DNA of 39,746 bases, taken from assembly GCA_002841945.1 (NCBI GenBank), contig PHBI01000040.1, forward strand, positions 1-39,746. The letters run 5' to 3'. Origin of the DNA: Deltaproteobacteria bacterium HGW-Deltaproteobacteria-14 (GTDB lineage: Bacteria; Myxococcota_A; UBA9042; PHBI01). Under the pieces are notes generated by a model. It was not told where the DNA came from, made no database searches, and was given only the letters and a program-made list of their open reading frames with translations. Both the position numbers and the translations under genes were made by a program. Positions 8,585 to 17,700 of this stretch are shown in pieces (position 1 is the stretch's first letter; every line of letters starts with the position of its first letter).

Positions 8585-10054
8585 ATGTCTAGCCCGCCCC
8601 CCTGGCCCCTCGAGCCCGACCCCGAGACCCTCGAACGCTGGACGGTCGCCGCCGCCGAGCTCCTCCGCCACGAGCTCCCGGCCCTCGCGTTCGGCCGCGC
8701 GGACGGCGTGACCGGGCCCCGCGCGTGGGCCGACGCCGCGGCCCTCTCCCCACCGATCGCCGAGGCGCCCCTCGCCGGTGGCCTGGACGGCGCGCTCGCG
8801 GCCCTGACCGAGTCCGCCCGACTCGCGCTCAACACCGGCGGCCCTGGCTACTTCGCCTACGTGCCCGGCGGCGGGCTCTACTCGGCGGCGCTCGGAGCTC
8901 TCCTCGGCGACGCCTTCAACCGCTTCACCGGGCTCGCCGCGGCGGCGCCCGGCTTCGCGCGGCTCGAGGCCGACGTCCTCCGCTGGCTCGCCCGCGAGCT
9001 CGGGTTCGGCGCCGAGTCCCGCGGGCTGTTCACGACCGGCGGCTCCCTGGCGAACTTCGGCGCCGTCGTCAGCGCGCGCCACCACCACCTCGGCGACGAC
9101 GGCGACTATCGCGGCGCCACGCTCTACACCTCGAGCCAGGCCCACCGCTGCGTCGGGAAGGCCGCGCGCCTCGCCGGCATCCCCACCGCCGGCTGGCGCG
9201 AGGTGCCGACCGACCCCGCGCTGCGGCTGGACCCGGGCCGGCTCGATGACCTGCTGCGCGCCGATCGCGCCGCGGGGCGCCGACCGTTCATGGTGGTGGC
9301 GAGCGCCGGCACCACCAACACCGGCACCATCGATCCGCTGGAGGCGATCGCCGACGTGTGCGCCGCACACGACGTCTGGTTCCACGTTGATGCGGCGTAT
9401 GGCGGCTTCTTTGTGCTTTGCGATGCCGGCCGAGAGCGCCTCGCCGGCGTGTCCCGGGCCGACTCGATCGCCGTCGATCCGCACAAAGGGATGTTTCTAC
9501 CGTACGGGCTCGGCGCCCTGCTCGTCCGCGACGGCCAGCGCCTCCGCGCGGCTCACCAGGAGACGGCGGCCTACCTGCAGGATCTCGAGGCCGAGGACCC
9601 GCTCGCGGTCCCGAGCCCGTCCGACCTCGGACCGGAGCTGTCGCGCGGGTTCCGGGGCCTGCGCCTGTGGCTGCCGCTCATGCTCCACGGCGCCGGGCCG
9701 TTCCGCGACGCAGCGGCGGAGAAGCTCGCCCTGGCCCGCCGCTTCCGAGAGGCCCTCCGAGGGCTGCCCATCGAGGTCCCGGTCGAGCCCGAGCTCAGCG
9801 TCGTCGCCTTCCGGCTGCCCCGTCGCGCCGGTGAGGCGCTAGCGGCCTGGAACGAGCGCAACCGAGCGTTGCTCGCCGCCATCAACCGGCGACAGCGCGT
9901 CTTCTTGTCGAGCACCACGCTGCCGACACAGGACGGAGACGCAGTCACGCTGAGGCTCTGCGTGCTGTGCTTCCGGAGCCACGCCGCCCACGTCGACCAG
10001 TGCGTCACGGACCTCGTCGCGGCCCTCGACGAGCTCGCCGGGGCGCTCGACTGA
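8585..10054 (+). CDS. PLP-dependent group II amino-acid decarboxylase
   Basis: The 489-residue protein belongs to the pyridoxal-phosphate group II decarboxylases (aromatic-L-amino-acid, glutamate and related decarboxylases, usually 470-520 residues). The cofactor signature is intact: HVDAAYGGFF near residue 268 supplies the pyridine-N-binding Asp, and DPHKGMFLPYG holds the Schiff-base lysine Lys301. An ASAGTTNTGTIDP segment precedes them. It is likely cytosolic and releases CO2 from an amino acid, but the substrate cannot be read from sequence. I chose ATG 8585; an upstream GTG at 8540 adds an Arg-rich stretch unlike the family. Codons near the active site (9390-9500) are noticeably less GC-rich than the rest. 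The last 216 bp overlap a convergent gene. Confidence 0.92.
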   Translation: MSSPPPWPLEPDPETLERWTVAAAELLRHELPALAFGRADGVTGPRAWADAAALSPPIAEAPLAGGLDGALAALTESARLALNTGGPGYFAYVPGGGLYSAALGALLGDAFNRFTGLAAAAPGFARLEADVLRWLARELGFGAESRGLFTTGGSLANFGAVVSARHHHLGDDGDYRGATLYTSSQAHRCVGKAARLAGIPTAGWREVPTDPALRLDPGRLDDLLRADRAAGRRPFMVVASAGTTNTGTIDPLEAIADVCAAHDVWFHVDAAYGGFFVLCDAGRERLAGVSRADSIAVDPHKGMFLPYGLGALLVRDGQRLRAAHQETAAYLQDLEAEDPLAVPSPSDLGPELSRGFRGLRLWLPLMLHGAGPFRDAAAEKLALARRFREALRGLPIEVPVEPELSVVAFRLPRRAGEALAAWNERNRALLAAINRRQRVFLSSTTLPTQDGDAVTLRLCVLCFRSHAAHVDQCVTDLVAALDELAGALD

Positions 10055-10411
10055 GGACCCCAGCGCCTGGTCGAACAGCGCGGTGAGGAGCGCACCGAGA
10101 CCCGCGCCGAGCGCGCTCCACGCGAAGTCGGCCGCGGACGCGTCGCCGAACCCGAGGGCGTCCATCCCCTCCTTGCCGGCGGCCGCGGCGATCCCTAGCC
10201 CGAAGCCACCGAGGCACCGCAGCTCCCAGCGCGGCTCGAAGGCGCCGACGACGAGGTAGCCCGCCGACGCGGCGCCAGCGCCGGCCACGAGGTGCGCGCG
10301 CTTGTCCGGGGCGAGGCCGTCCCCCGCCTGCACCGGAGCGGCGCCGACCAACACGGCGACCAGCGCGCACCCCGCGATGAGGTCGTGACGAGCGCCTCCG
10401 CGGCCGAGCAC
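9839..10411 (-). CDS. Small YfiM/DUF2279-like exported membrane protein
   Basis: About 190 residues from GTG 10411 (TTG 10417 also possible). The first ~27 residues form a signal peptide or membrane segment ending VGAAPVQA. Next come PDKRAHLVAGAGAASAGY and later GKEGMDALGFGDASAADFAW, followed by a glycine/alanine-rich hydrophobic helix. This spacing of DK-H, KE-D and D-AWSALG resembles the YfiM/DUF2279 family of small lipoproteins or membrane proteins of unknown function. Homology should end near residue 115. The remaining ~75 residues have low-complexity character and lie antisense to the decarboxylase 3' end, so a read-through tail or a lost stop codon is likely. It starts ~20 bp after the acetyltransferase stop, so the two are probably co-transcribed. 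Confidence 0.6.
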   Translation of the reverse strand: MLGRGGARHDLIAGCALVAVLVGAAPVQAGDGLAPDKRAHLVAGAGAASAGYLVVGAFEPRWELRCLGGFGLGIAAAAGKEGMDALGFGDASAADFAWSALGAGLGALLTALFDQALGSSVERPGELVEGRDEVRDALVDVGGVAPEAQHAEPQRDCVSVLCRQRGARQEDALSPVDGGEQRSVALVPGR

Positions 10412-10433
10412 GCTCAACCGGGCGACGCCAGGA

Positions 10434-11153
10434 TCACTCGCGCTCGTCCTGAACGATCCGCTCGGAGGGGGGCGAGTCCCTGAGGACGCCGTCCACGAGA
10501 TCGTCGGGGACCGGCCACGCCCGCGCCGCGCGCATCACCCGCAGCGTCCCCGCGGCAGCCTCCGCCAGCACCCGGAAGAACGGGAACTCGGGCTCCTGTC
10601 GCTCCGGCGGGAGCGGGCAGGTCACGTAGACCACGTCGGAGTCCGGGTAGGCCTCGGCGGTCGGGAAGATCCCCTTGAGCAGGCCGAGCATCGCGGCGTT
10701 CTCGGGCAAGATGTCGAGGTGGAACTCGGTCACCCCCCGCTCCCGCGCCGCGGCGATGAGGCGCTTGAAAAGCATCCTGCCGAGCCCCAAGCCCTGCGCG
10801 TCGTCTACGACCGCAACCGCGGCCTCCGCCCGGTGGGGCGCGTCGGCGTCGCACACGAAGCGGCCCACACCGAGGCCGGTCTGCAGGTCGTCCCCGTCGC
10901 GAAAGCCGACCGCGATCGCGAAGTGGCGCCGCTGGTCGATCTCGGTCAGATAGGCGAGCTCGACCGGGTTGAGGGACTCGCGGGTCGTGAAGAAGCGCTT
11001 GTAGCGCGACTCCACCGACATTCGCTTGAGCCCATCGAGGAGCGCGGCCTTGTCGCTCGGTCGCAGCAGCCGGAACATGACCTCGCGGCCGTCCTTGGCT
11101 CGCCTCACCTCGCGATAATCCGCGTCGAAGCGCAGCTTGCGGTCCTTCGGCAT
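10434..11153 (-). CDS. GNAT family N-acetyltransferase
   Basis: The 239-residue cytosolic protein has the GNAT acetyl-CoA-binding motif: VAVVDDAQGLGLGRMLFKRL at ~110-130 with the G-L-G-L-G-R pyrophosphate loop, followed by GVTEFHLDILPENAAML. The N-terminal segment (RLLRPSDKAALLDGLKRMSVESRYKRF) is the form seen in the acetyltransferase domain of Pat-type protein acetyltransferases and their stand-alone relatives, so protein-lysine acetylation is a plausible but unproven role. I chose ATG 11153; an upstream ORF extension to 11189 lacks family-like sequence. It lies 61 bp downstream of the diheme peroxidase gene and could be read from the same transcript. No clear terminator separates them. Confidence 0.88.
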   Translation of the reverse strand: MPKDRKLRFDADYREVRRAKDGREVMFRLLRPSDKAALLDGLKRMSVESRYKRFFTTRESLNPVELAYLTEIDQRRHFAIAVGFRDGDDLQTGLGVGRFVCDADAPHRAEAAVAVVDDAQGLGLGRMLFKRLIAAARERGVTEFHLDILPENAAMLGLLKGIFPTAEAYPDSDVVYVTCPLPPERQEPEFPFFRVLAEAAAGTLRVMRAARAWPVPDDLVDGVLRDSPPSERIVQDERE

Positions 11154-11214
11154 GTCTTTGGTTCTACGCGTCCCGAGGGGCGGCCGCAATCCCTTTCGGG
11201 GGACCGCGTTTCGG

Positions 11215-12276
11215 TCATCGGGGGATGCGGAAGCCGTCCTCGGGGACTGGCAGCCCGCTCGGGACCGTGTCCGGGCGGTCCGGCTCGCGGCTCCGGTCCA
11301 TCAGCGCCTTCTTCAGAAACACCGTGATCAGGCGCGCGTCCTCGTCGCCGAAGCCCTCGTCGCTCACGCTGAGTTCGTGCCGCACGGCGCCCTCGAGGTC
11401 AGCGACCGAGCCGTCGTGGAAGTACGGGTCGCTGTCGCGGACGTTGCGCAGGGTCGGGACCCGGAAGGCGCCGCGGTCGGCCTCGACGCCGGTCGCTTCG
11501 AACCGGCCGGCGTCGTCGCCGGCGCCGACCCCGCGCGCCGCGTAGCGCGGCGACTCGAAGGTCGGCGGGACGTGACACGATGCGCACCCCGCCTCGGCGA
11601 ACCGCGCCATCCCGCCCACCATGTCGTCACTGAACGCGCCGGCGTCCCCGGCGACGTAGGCGTCGTAGAGCGCGCGGTCGGACACCAGGCCACGCTCGAA
11701 CGCGGCCAGCGCGCGGGTCAGGTTCACGACGCTGAGCGGCTCGGGCTCATTCGGGAACGCAGCGGCGAAGCGCTCCACGTACTCGGGCAGGCTCGCGAGC
11801 TCCGCGACGACGGCGTCGGGCGCGCGCGCCAGCTCCACCTCCGAGTGCATCGGCGACAGCGCCTGCGCCTCGAGGGTGTCGACCCGGCCATCCCAGAAGA
11901 GCTCGCCCCTGAGGCCGACGTTCCAGAGGGTCTGCGCGTTTCGCCGCCCGACGTTCGGGCCGACCCGGCCTGGGCCCGTCAGCGTCCCGCCTCCGACCCC
12001 GACCGACCGCGGCAGCCCGTCCGCCATCCCCCAGATCTCGCTGTGGCAGGTGGCGCACGCGGTCACGCCGTCGGCGCCGAGCACGGGGTCATAGAAGAGC
12101 AGGCGCCCCAGCGCGACCTTCTCGACCGTCGTCGGGTTGTCCGCCGGGGCCGCGACCCCCGGCATCGGCGTGACCTCCCAGGGGACCCATGGGCTGGCCT
12201 CCTCGGCCGAGCTGTCGCAGCCTCCGCCCCCGAGCGCGAGCGCGAGCACGAGCACCCCTAGCGCGGTCAGTCGCAC
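11215..12276 (-). CDS. Diheme cytochrome c peroxidase/MauG-family lipoprotein
   Basis: The 353-residue protein starts at GTG 12276, overlapping the upstream cytochrome stop by 10 bp. A lipoprotein signal (LTALGVLVLALALGGGGC, lipobox Cys ~23) predicts membrane anchoring in the periplasm. Two CXXCH heme c sites are present: CATCH (Cys74) and CASCH (Cys231). The family hallmarks LFYDPVLG, GMADGLP, RNAQTLWNVG and LFWDGRVDTLEAQ between the hemes, plus VPTLRNVRDSDPYFHDGS, match bacterial CcpA/MauG-type peroxidases. The classical role is electron transfer to H2O2; MauG relatives oxidise protein substrates. Given its coupling to a beta-helix protein and a second diheme protein, an unusual secreted substrate is possible (inference). 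Confidence 0.93.
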   Translation of the reverse strand: MRLTALGVLVLALALGGGGCDSSAEEASPWVPWEVTPMPGVAAPADNPTTVEKVALGRLLFYDPVLGADGVTACATCHSEIWGMADGLPRSVGVGGGTLTGPGRVGPNVGRRNAQTLWNVGLRGELFWDGRVDTLEAQALSPMHSEVELARAPDAVVAELASLPEYVERFAAAFPNEPEPLSVVNLTRALAAFERGLVSDRALYDAYVAGDAGAFSDDMVGGMARFAEAGCASCHVPPTFESPRYAARGVGAGDDAGRFEATGVEADRGAFRVPTLRNVRDSDPYFHDGSVADLEGAVRHELSVSDEGFGDEDARLITVFLKKALMDRSREPDRPDTVPSGLPVPEDGFRIPR

Positions 12277-13397
12277 CCGACCGGCTCCATCGCGGCGATC
12301 CACTCCCGCAGCAGCGCCGCGGCCTCGACGTGGGCCTGGGTCCTCCCGAGCGGCGGCATCTGCACCGTCGCGACGGTCGACTCGACCCGGCACAGCAGGA
12401 CCGACGCGTCCGGCTCCCCAGGCACGATGTCGTAGGTGCGCTCGCAGTTCGCGCCGCCCGAGGACGTCGGGACCTTGCAGACGCCGAGGTCGACCGGGCG
12501 CGCGACCTCCGGGGCGGTGCTCTCCCAGTCGAACCACAGGGCCTTCTGGCTGACGTCGCCCGCCGCGGAGTGGCAGTGCGCGCAGTTGACGTCGAGCCAG
12601 GCGCGGGCGCGGGTCGCCACGTCGGCGTCGCCGAAGGGGTCCACCATGCGGTCGCGGTCGGCCTCCGCCGGCGGTGGCTGGTCGAAGCCAATCGCGGAGG
12701 CGAGATAGTCAATCTGGTTGACAATGACGCCGTCGTAGTCGCTATCGCGGTCGAGCTGCCGCGCGCGGGGGCCGAGCGGCTGGGTGCTCGGCGCTTCGCC
12801 GTGACACTCGGCGCACTCGTTCTCGTTGGGGACGACGTAGCCGAAGCTCCGGGGGGCGCCGTCCGCGTCGATCCAGCTCACCGGCACGACCGTCCCACCG
12901 CGCTTGAGCGTGGCCTTGGTGGGATCGGGGTCGCCGGCGGCGTAGACGTAGGTGTGCGCCTTCCAGCCGCCGGACTCGTGGACGAGGAGCCGGGTCTCGA
13001 CGAGGCGTTCGCCGAGCGCTGGTGCGCGCGCGTCCACCGGGTAGGCGAAGGTCTTGACGAGGATGGAGCCCACCGGGAAGGCCAGGGGACCGACGTCGCG
13101 CCAGCCGAGCACCTCGCCCTCAGGCACCCAGATGAAGCGGTGCTTGGCCGCGTAGTCGGTGAACAGCGGCGAGATCATCTCGTAGGGGACGACGCGGTCG
13201 TTGGGGACCTGGTCGGCGGTGTCGACGAAGAGGCGCCACTCGACCAGGGTCTGCCACGGCGCGCCCTCGGGGGCCGGGCGGACGGGACCGGAGGCGAGGT
13301 CGTCCGCCGACTCGGCGCAGGCCCCGAGTCCCGCGCAGGCGAGCAGCGCGCCGAGGGCCAGGCGCCGCCAACGACGGCCGGTCGGGGCGGGCCTCAC
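12267..13397 (-). CDS. SO2930-type diheme c-type cytochrome lipoprotein
   Basis: The 376-residue lipoprotein begins at GTG 13397, inside a 4-bp GTGA overlap with the beta-helix gene stop. Its signal is WRRLALGALLACAGLGAC. Two heme c sites are visible: CAECH (Cys195, in NENECAECHGE) and CAHCH (Cys272, in DVNCAHCHS). N-terminal landmarks are YEMISPLFTDYAAKHRFIWVPEG and FPVGSILVKTFAYP, and MPPLGRT lies near the C-terminus. These match the family I know as TIGR03806/SO2930, which regularly sits beside a parallel beta-helix protein of the TIGR03805 type, exactly as here. Its biochemical role is not established. Codons around residues 215-230 are locally less GC-rich. Confidence 0.93.
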   Translation of the reverse strand: MRPAPTGRRWRRLALGALLACAGLGACAESADDLASGPVRPAPEGAPWQTLVEWRLFVDTADQVPNDRVVPYEMISPLFTDYAAKHRFIWVPEGEVLGWRDVGPLAFPVGSILVKTFAYPVDARAPALGERLVETRLLVHESGGWKAHTYVYAAGDPDPTKATLKRGGTVVPVSWIDADGAPRSFGYVVPNENECAECHGEAPSTQPLGPRARQLDRDSDYDGVIVNQIDYLASAIGFDQPPPAEADRDRMVDPFGDADVATRARAWLDVNCAHCHSAAGDVSQKALWFDWESTAPEVARPVDLGVCKVPTSSGGANCERTYDIVPGEPDASVLLCRVESTVATVQMPPLGRTQAHVEAAALLREWIAAMEPVGCD

Positions 13398-14647
13398 TGC
13401 GCCGCCGTGTCGAAGGAGGTCAGCTCGGGCAGCGGGGTCAGGGTGCAGAGGTGCCCGGTCGTGTCCGTGGAGGGCTCGCCGTCCGGCGTCCCGAGGTGCT
13501 CGCCGTCGAAGTCGAGGAACGACGGGGCGGTCGGGCCGAGGCAGATCATCGGGTCGCCACCGCCGTCGCGCACGTCGCCATCCCACAGCACGTCGGGCAG
13601 CGTCTCCTCGCCGAGGACGATCAGCGCTCCCGCCGGCGCGGTGCCGTTGCCGCTGAAGGTGTTGCCGGTGATCCACACGTTCTCGGTATACGGATCCATG
13701 TCGGCGTCGGTGTTCTCGATGCCCGCGAGGGTCTCCATGATGCCGAAGCTCACCACCAACATCCCCGAGTTCACGTTGTCGCGGATCTCGTTGTCGCGGA
13801 TCTCGAGCTGCTTGGCCCCCATCGTCAGCATCCCGAGCCCCTTGGGCACGAACGAGACGATGCTCCCCTTCTCGGCGAAGTTGTCGCGGTTGTTCTCGTA
13901 GATGGTGTTGTCGCGGATCAGCACCTCCCGCACCTCCTTGATCCTGAGGTTGGGCAGCACGAAGACCAGGATGCCGGCGGTGTTGTCGTACACCGTGTTC
14001 TCGTAGACGTCGGCGTGGCGGGAGTTCTCGATCTCGATCCCGGCGACGTTGGCGTGGACCGTGTTGCGCCGCACGATGGCGTATTCGCAGGACCCCACGT
14101 AGATACCGGCGTCCGCGGCGCCGACGATCTCGCTGTCCTCGACGATGGTGCGGCTGCAGTCGTTCGGGTAGACGGCGTAGGCGCCGTTGTCGGTGACCGA
14201 GCCAGCGTCCCAGGTGACCTTGAGGTTCTGAAACAGCGACGTGTCGGCGTGGACGACGATGCCGTTGCCCGGGGTGTTCTTGATGGTCAGGTCGCGGATG
14301 GTGAAGCCGTCCGCGGTGACGGTGACCCCGTCGTCGCCGATGGTCTGGCCGGCGAAGTCGAGCACGACGTCGTCGCGGGTGGCCCCGACGCCGCGGATGG
14401 TGATGTTCTGGTGGTTCGCGACGCTCAACTCGCGGTCGAGCTGGTAGGTCCCGGCCCGCAGGCAGACCACGTCGCCGGAGGAGGCGGCGATGAACGCCTC
14501 CTGCAGCGTCCCGGCGTCGTCGGCGCTGGGCTTCAGGGCGGCGGTGCAGCCTTCTGGCAGCGACTCCGAGGCCGAGTCACACGCGATGAGCCCGCAGGCG
14601 GCGAGCGAAGATATGACGACGAGGCCGAGCGCGACGCGGCGTCCCAT
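13394..14647 (-). CDS. Parallel beta-helix repeat lipoprotein (TIGR03805-like)
   Basis: The 417-residue protein starts at ATG 14647 behind an AGGGGGA site. Lipobox Cys is in [14 protein letters not shown]. After the [22 protein letters not shown] opening come successive right-handed beta-helix turns (residues ~60-340) with [15 protein letters not shown] and [12 protein letters not shown] repeats. This is the fold of pectate-lyase-like and carbohydrate-binding proteins. TIGR03805-type members occur as pairs with SO2930/TIGR03806 cytochromes and are thought to act together after export; their substrate is unknown. It is first in a three-gene operon whose members overlap by 4 and 10 bp. A perfect stem-loop (14670-14704) lies in its leader. 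Confidence 0.93.
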   Translation of the reverse strand: MGRRVALGLVVISSLAACGLIACDSASESLPEGCTAALKPSADDAGTLQEAFIAASSGDVVCLRAGTYQLDRELSVANHQNITIRGVGATRDDVVLDFAGQTIGDDGVTVTADGFTIRDLTIKNTPGNGIVVHADTSLFQNLKVTWDAGSVTDNGAYAVYPNDCSRTIVEDSEIVGAADAGIYVGSCEYAIVRRNTVHANVAGIEIENSRHADVYENTVYDNTAGILVFVLPNLRIKEVREVLIRDNTIYENNRDNFAEKGSIVSFVPKGLGMLTMGAKQLEIRDNEIRDNVNSGMLVVSFGIMETLAGIENTDADMDPYTENVWITGNTFSGNGTAPAGALIVLGEETLPDVLWDGDVRDGGGDPMICLGPTAPSFLDFDGEHLGTPDGEPSTDTTGHLCTLTPLPELTSFDTAAQ

Positions 14648-14669
14648 GATGAGTCCCCCTGGCTGGAGC

Positions 14670-14704
14670 GGGTCGCGGGTCGGGACTGAACCGGCCCGCG
14701 ACCC
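14670..14704 (-). promoter_or_regulatory. Perfect 10-bp stem-loop in the beta-helix operon leader
   Basis: GGGTCGCGGG (14670-14679) and CCCGCGACCC (14695-14704) are exact reverse complements around a 15-nt loop. The structure ends 22 nt before the ATG at 14647, just upstream of the ribosome site. It could be an operator or a leader hairpin. It lacks a U-tract, so termination is less likely. Confidence 0.45.
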
Positions 14705-14794
14705 AAAAGGCTAACCGCGCGCACAGGGTAGTGCAAACTCGGGAGCGCCCTGGACCGCCTCCCCCCCCGCACGAGCGCCGATCCGGCCGCGCCC

Positions 14795-17700
14795 CTATGG
14801 ACAGCTCGGGCTGTCGTCGTAGGGGAAGCCGAACAGCGTCGGGGTGAGGACCTCGATGGAGAGCGCGTCGTCACAGCGTATCGCGTCGAGGAAGTCCACG
14901 AGATCGGCCTTCGAGTAGCCGCGGTTCAGCGCGGCGCTAAGCATCCGCACCGAGCGCAGGAGATCGAGCACGACGTCGCCGAGGGCCGCCGACTCGCTCT
15001 CGGTGATCGCCCCGCCGGCGTCGAACATGTCCCACAGCATCGCCGCGATGACGGCCTCGTTCATGTTCTGGGTCAGCGGCGAGGTGGCCTTCGGCAGCGG
15101 GAAGACGAGGCCCCCGAAGGCCGAGTCGTCGCTGGTCGGGGACGTCCCGATGCGGTCGAAGTCGATCCAATACTGGGTGCCCTGCTGCACCGCGAAGAAG
15201 CGCGGCTGCTCGGCCTCGGCGCTCAGCCACCACTGCGCGAAGAAGTTGGCCCAGCCTTCGCTCCAGGCGAGACCAGCGTTGTAGAGACCGTCCCAGCTGT
15301 GGGCGCCGCCCTCGTTGGGGCTGCGCGAGAACACGTCCATGACGTAGTGGCCGAGCTCGTGGCCAACCATGCTCGGCGTCCACTGATGCGGCCCCGAGAG
15401 CGCGCTGCCGGAGGCCGTCGTCTTGCCGCTGTACCAGATGAAGCGGCCGAAGCCGACAGGGCCGTCGGCGCCCGGGACCTGGAGCGGGCCCCAGCCGTTC
15501 GGGAAGAAGCACGACAGGCACAGCGGGGTCACCTCTGGACTCCAGAGGATACCGAGGGTCGGGATGCCGGTCGTCGCGCCGTAGTACGTGAGGAGGCGCT
15601 CGCGCGCGTCGCGCAGCCAGCCGAGCATCTGGAGCGCACCGGAGCCGTCGGTCCCGGTGACCGTGACGTCGCCGATATCGAGGCCGTCCGCTGGGGTGTC
15701 GACCGACCACGCCCACACCCGCGGTGAGCTCACGACCTGGTGCGTGGCGGTCGGGAATGAGACCCCGGTAGCGTCGGCGATAGTGAGGTAGGGCACGCCG
15801 TCCGCGCCCGCGAGGCTCGCCGCCAGGGTCACCGTCACCGGCCCGGCGGGAGCCGCCGCGAGCGGGATGGCGAAGCTGCCGTCGGCCTCCGTCTCGCCCG
15901 TCGCGAGGACCTCGGTTCCGGCTGAGACGATGACCGGCACGCCCTCGACCGGGGCGATGTCGGGCGGGGCGAGCTGGCTCAGGGCGGCGTTGGGGATGAT
16001 GCGCTCGCGCAGAAAGCGCCCGGTGACGAGCGCGACGCACTGCCCGTCGTCGCAGGCGAGCGGCGCGTCGCATGCGCCGCAGGTGCCGCCGCAGCTGTTG
16101 TCGCCGCACGTGACGCCGTCGCACTGGGGGACGCACGTGATGCAGCTGCCGGCGAGGGTGCAGACCTCGTCAGCGGGGCAGCCGCCGCAGCTGCCCGTGC
16201 AGCCGTCGTCCCCGCAGACACGCCCCTCGCAGTCGGGCACGCAGGGCAGGCACGCGCCGTCGGCGCAGCCCCACGGGCAGGGCTCGAGCACCGCGTCGAG
16301 CCCGCCGCAGGAGTCGTAGCTGCAGCGGGCGTCGTCGCAGCAGGCCACCGTCGCGCCCGGAACACAGACGCAGACGCCGGTGACGCACTGCGTACCACTG
16401 TCGCAGCCGCCGCAGGAGCCGCCGCAGCCGTCGTCGCCGCACTCGCTCGCCGAGCAGTCCGTCGGGCACGGGAGGCAGTCGCCGTCCTCGCAGCCGTAGG
16501 CGCAGGGCGCCGAGGTCGCGGTGACCTGACCGCAGCTGTCGAGCGCGCACGGCCGGTCGCTCGCCGCACCGCAGCAAGACACCTCCCCGTTGTCGACACA
16601 ATCGCAGTTGCCATCCACACATACGGCGCCGCCGCCGCATGGTGCATCGCCACAGGTTCCGCCGCAGGCGTCGTCGCCGCACTCCCGACCGTCGCAGGCC
16701 GGTATACAAGGCTGGCACGCCCCGTTGGCGCAGCCGTGGTCGCAGCTCGCGACCGCCGCCCCCTTGACGCCGCAGGAGTCGACGGGGCAGACGGCGGCGC
16801 CGCAGCACGCGAGGCCTACCCCGGGCGTACACCCGCACTGGCCCTGGGCGCAGGTGGCGCCGGCTTGGGTGCAGCTCCCACAGGACCCGCCGCAGCCGTC
16901 GGGCCCGCACGTCTTGTCCTCGCAGGCCGGCGCGCAGTCGTCGCAGACCCCGCCGACGCAGCCGCCCGGGCACGCGCTGGCGACGGCGCCGACGACTCCG
17001 CACGCGTCGACCTCGCAGAGCGCGGCGCCGTCCTGGCAGCAGGCGAGGTGATCGGCGGGCGCACAGATGCACGCCGCGCCGTCGCAGGTCGCTCCCCCCG
17101 TGCATCCCCCGCAGCTCCCGCCGCAGCCATCCGGGCCGCAGCTCTTGCCCTCGCATGCGGGGGTGCAGCTCTCGCAGACGCCGTCCGCGCAGCCGCTCGG
17201 GCAGTCGTTGACGCGCGCCCCGACGCCCCCGCAGCTGTCGAAGCTGCAGACGCCGTCGCCGGCCGGGCAGCACCCCACGTGATCGTTCGCGACGCAGGTG
17301 CAGGTCCCCGCGACGCAGGCCGCGCCGCCGTCGCAGGCGCCGCAGCTGCTCCCGCAGGCGTTGTCACCGCAGTTCTGCTCGCCGCAGGGGACGTCGCACG
17401 GCAGGCACTCGCCGTCGCCGCAGCCCCACTCGCACGCCGCGACCACGCTCTGAGGCGCGCCGCAGGTGTCGACCGCGCACACGTCGCCGTCGCAGCACGC
17501 GAGCCCACCGTCGGGACCGCACGCGCAGCTGCCGTCCGCCCCGCAGACCTCGCCGCCGGTGCAGCCGCCGCAGGTGCCGCCGCAGCCGTCGTCTCCGCAC
17601 GCGCGCCCGTCACAGTCGGGCGCACACGGCGCGCACGCGCCGTCGGCGCAGCCGCCGTCGCAGCTCTCGATGATGACCGGCGCGGTGCAGCCGTCGTCGC

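Noticed and set aside
11161..11214. Terminator between the diheme peroxidase and acetyltransferase genes
   Set aside because: Only an imperfect TCCCGAGGGG/CCCTTTCGGGGG-type pairing with mismatches is present; not convincing.
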